A DNA stretch of 7,140 nt from Burkholderiales bacterium (GTDB taxonomy: Bacteria > Pseudomonadota > Gammaproteobacteria > Burkholderiales > Burkholderiaceae), in NCBI GenBank assembly GCA_947447845.1, contig CANFNO010000144.1, forward strand, positions 1-7,140, written 5' to 3'. Both the position numbers and the translations under genes were made by a program. The notes under the pieces were generated by a model. That model worked only from the letters and a program-made list of their open reading frames with translations, ran no database searches and was not told the DNA's origin. This document shows, one piece after another, positions 6,386 to 7,140 of this stretch (positions within the stretch are counted from its first letter, which is position 1; each line of letters opens with the position of its first letter).

Positions 6386-6401
6386 TGTGGGGTGGATCAC
6401 C
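6386..6401. promoter_or_regulatory. weak CRP-like site
   Basis: TGTGG-N6-TCACC matches eight of the ten conserved bases of the TGTGA-N6-TCACA site. It is centred at 6393.5, about 58 bases upstream of the predicted operon start, close to a class I activator position. It could be chance, and it overlaps a short GGGTG/CACCC hairpin (6390-6402). CRP control of carbon uptake is not well established in betaproteobacteria. Confidence 0.2.
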
Positions 6402-6502
6402 CGCAGTTGTTCCTTTGAGGGGAATCACTTTGTCGGGTTGCCTGCGCTTTTTCGCGGCCAATGCAGAGGAAAAATGGCAGTGGATGCGCCAAGTCGTAGA
6501 GG

Positions 6503-6516
6503 TTGATTTGCATCAA
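6503..6516 (+). promoter_or_regulatory. FNR/Anr-type binding site (perfect TTGAT-N4-ATCAA)
   Basis: The sequence TTGAT TTGC ATCAA is an exact match to the FNR/Anr consensus, and symmetry extends two bases further on each side (GGTTGAT/ATCAACC, 6501-6518). It is centred at 6509.5, about 103 bases ahead of the hemerythrin start codon. A candidate -10 element at 6538-6543 would put the transcription start near 6550-6551, placing the box at about -41, the class II activator position. It is about 173 bases from the operon promoter on the other side, too far for standard activation there. Low oxygen would therefore be expected to turn on the hemerythrin gene. Confidence 0.75.
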
Positions 6517-6537
6517 CCATGCCTGCAACGACAGGGC

Positions 6538-6543
6538 GAAAAT
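6538..6543 (+). promoter_or_regulatory. candidate -10 element of an FNR-dependent promoter
   Basis: GAAAAT matches four of six bases of TATAAT and lies at the distance from the FNR-type box expected for class II activation. There is no -35 hexamer at the usual distance, because the FNR-type box occupies that place. The call rests mainly on this spacing. Confidence 0.4.
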
Positions 6544-6601
6544 CCCGTCCACCGGGAAAAACAATTTGGCTACGGCCAACTAACAATTAAGGCAGCCATT
6601 C

Positions 6602-6607
6602 GAGGTG
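6602..6607 (+). promoter_or_regulatory. ribosome-binding site of the hemerythrin gene
   Basis: GAGGTG lies five bases before the ATG at 6613-6615, a good Shine-Dalgarno match that fixes the start codon. Confidence 0.75.
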
Positions 6608-6612
6608 ACGCA

Positions 6613-7140
6613 ATGCAAGCTTTCGTCTGGAGTGGAATTTTCGAGACCTCGATAGCCGAGGTGGATGAACAGCATCAACGCCTGGTCAAGCTGGTCAACG
6701 ACCTGGGAGAAGAGATCGATCGGGGCCAACCGGAGGAGATCGACCAGGTGCTGCAGGAACTGGCGCGCTACACCGTATATCACTTCGAGAGCGAAGAAAA
6801 AGTGATGCAGGAGGCCGGGCTGGCCGAGGACTATGTCGCCCGGCATAAACGTACCCATCGCAGCTTCGTCGAACAGGTTTCGCAGTGGATCGCCACACGC
6901 AACGAATCCGGGCAGCTCAGTCCCGCGCAACTGCTCGACTTCCTCACCAACTGGCTGGTCTTCCACATCCTGGGCGACGACCAGTCCATGGGCCGACAGA
7001 TCATGGCGGTGCATGCCGGTATCAGCCCGGCAGACGCCTATGCACATGACAAATCTTCCATCGATCCGCGCACCGACGTGCTGCTGGGCGCGCTGCACAA
7101 CCTGTACATCGACCTTTCCAGCCGGAACGACCTGCTGGTC
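6613..7140 (+). CDS. bacteriohemerythrin-domain protein, probably an oxygen-sensing signalling protein (C-terminal part outside window)
   Basis: The first 176 residues are inside the window and the frame is still open at the right edge. Residues 1 to about 135 form a complete bacteriohemerythrin domain, a four-helix bundle that binds oxygen at a di-iron centre. All seven expected ligands are visible with family spacing: His21 (DEQHQ), His57 and Glu61 (HFESE), His78 and His82 (HKRTH), and His118 and Asp123 (HILGDD). The N-terminus also has the typical VDEQH and WSG segments. Stand-alone bacteriohemerythrins usually end at about this point; here the chain continues with an amphipathic stretch, VLLGALHNLYIDLSSRNDLL (155-175 region), which looks like a coiled linker to a further domain. 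In related proteins that domain is often a GGDEF diguanylate cyclase, but none is visible. The gene is divergent from the transporter operon and has a perfect FNR-type box upstream, consistent with an oxygen-related role. The hemerythrin call is secure; the fusion is inferred. Confidence 0.93.
   Translation, partial: MQAFVWSGIFETSIAEVDEQHQRLVKLVNDLGEEIDRGQPEEIDQVLQELARYTVYHFESEEKVMQEAGLAEDYVARHKRTHRSFVEQVSQWIATRNESGQLSPAQLLDFLTNWLVFHILGDDQSMGRQIMAVHAGISPADAYAHDKSSIDPRTDVLLGALHNLYIDLSSRNDLLV

Larger units (their letters stand above)
6317..6612. other. divergent intergenic region with regulatory sites
   Basis: These 296 bases separate the minus-strand transporter operon from the plus-strand hemerythrin gene and hold no credible gene. 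The right half carries the FNR-type box and start region of the hemerythrin gene. The left end carries a candidate operon promoter with TTGAT-type repeats and a weak CRP-like site. I see nothing recognisable between about 6403 and 6500. Confidence 0.8.

Noticed and set aside
6461..6499. Plus-strand 12-codon open frame (MQRKNGSGCAKS) as a possible leader peptide
   Set aside because: It has no ribosome-binding sequence and lies upstream of the likely transcription start.
6543..6557. Short hairpin TCCCG/CGGGA followed by TTTT on the minus strand as a possible terminator
   Set aside because: The stem is only five base pairs, the T-run is short, and no minus-strand gene ends nearby.
6397..6579. 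Minus-strand 60-codon open frame in the intergenic region
   Set aside because: It starts with TTG, has no ribosome-binding sequence or recognisable feature, and covers the FNR-type box.
6580..7098. Minus-strand open frame of 172 codons
   Set aside because: It is antisense to the hemerythrin gene, whose seven metal ligands and ribosome-binding site make the plus strand the coding one.

Overview
The window looks like chromosomal DNA from a Gram-negative proteobacterium, most likely a betaproteobacterium of the Burkholderiales (a Comamonadaceae or Rhodoferax-like relative is my best guess). The basis is moderately GC-rich, G/C-ending codons, the style of the transporter proteins, and a textbook FNR/Anr box. 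The taxon is an inference; no rRNA or other marker gene is present.

Layout. Seven genes run on the minus strand from about 6316 down to the left edge: a LacI-type regulator (5282-6316), a secreted substrate-binding protein (3878-5218), two inner-membrane permeases (2823-3776 and 1860-2816), an 81-residue two-helix membrane protein (1598-1843), and two MalK-type ATPases (465-1592, and 1-472, which runs off the left edge). Apart from the 63-base and ~100-base gaps flanking the binding-protein gene, genes are separated by 5-16 bases or overlap, so this is one operon. It encodes a complete CUT1-type ABC importer, probably for a sugar, polyol or related compound, with its own regulator placed first. 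The substrate cannot be read from the sequence. Two different ATPases plus a small membrane protein recall the general plan of the rhizobial glycerol system GlpSTPQUV, but I do not claim orthology.

A 296-base divergent intergenic region (6317-6612) separates the operon from a plus-strand gene (6613 to the right edge). That gene starts with a complete bacteriohemerythrin domain carrying all seven di-iron ligands, and continues past the window into what looks like a linker to another domain. Upstream of it lies a perfect TTGAT-N4-ATCAA FNR/Anr box, placed where a class II activator site would sit relative to a plausible -10 element. On the operon side there is a candidate sigma-70 promoter overlapped by TTGAT-type repeats, and a weak CRP-like site.

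Main points of interest: (1) the oxygen-responsive box in front of an oxygen-binding hemerythrin gene; (2) an asymmetric ATPase pair, one with LSGGQ and the other with LTSGD; (3) the uncharacterised small membrane protein inside the transporter operon; (4) an enlarged periplasmic loop with two cysteines in one permease and an Arg in place of the conserved EAA-loop Gly in the other; (5) a strong hairpin just after the binding-protein gene. I see no tRNA, rRNA, CRISPR array, insertion sequence or prophage.
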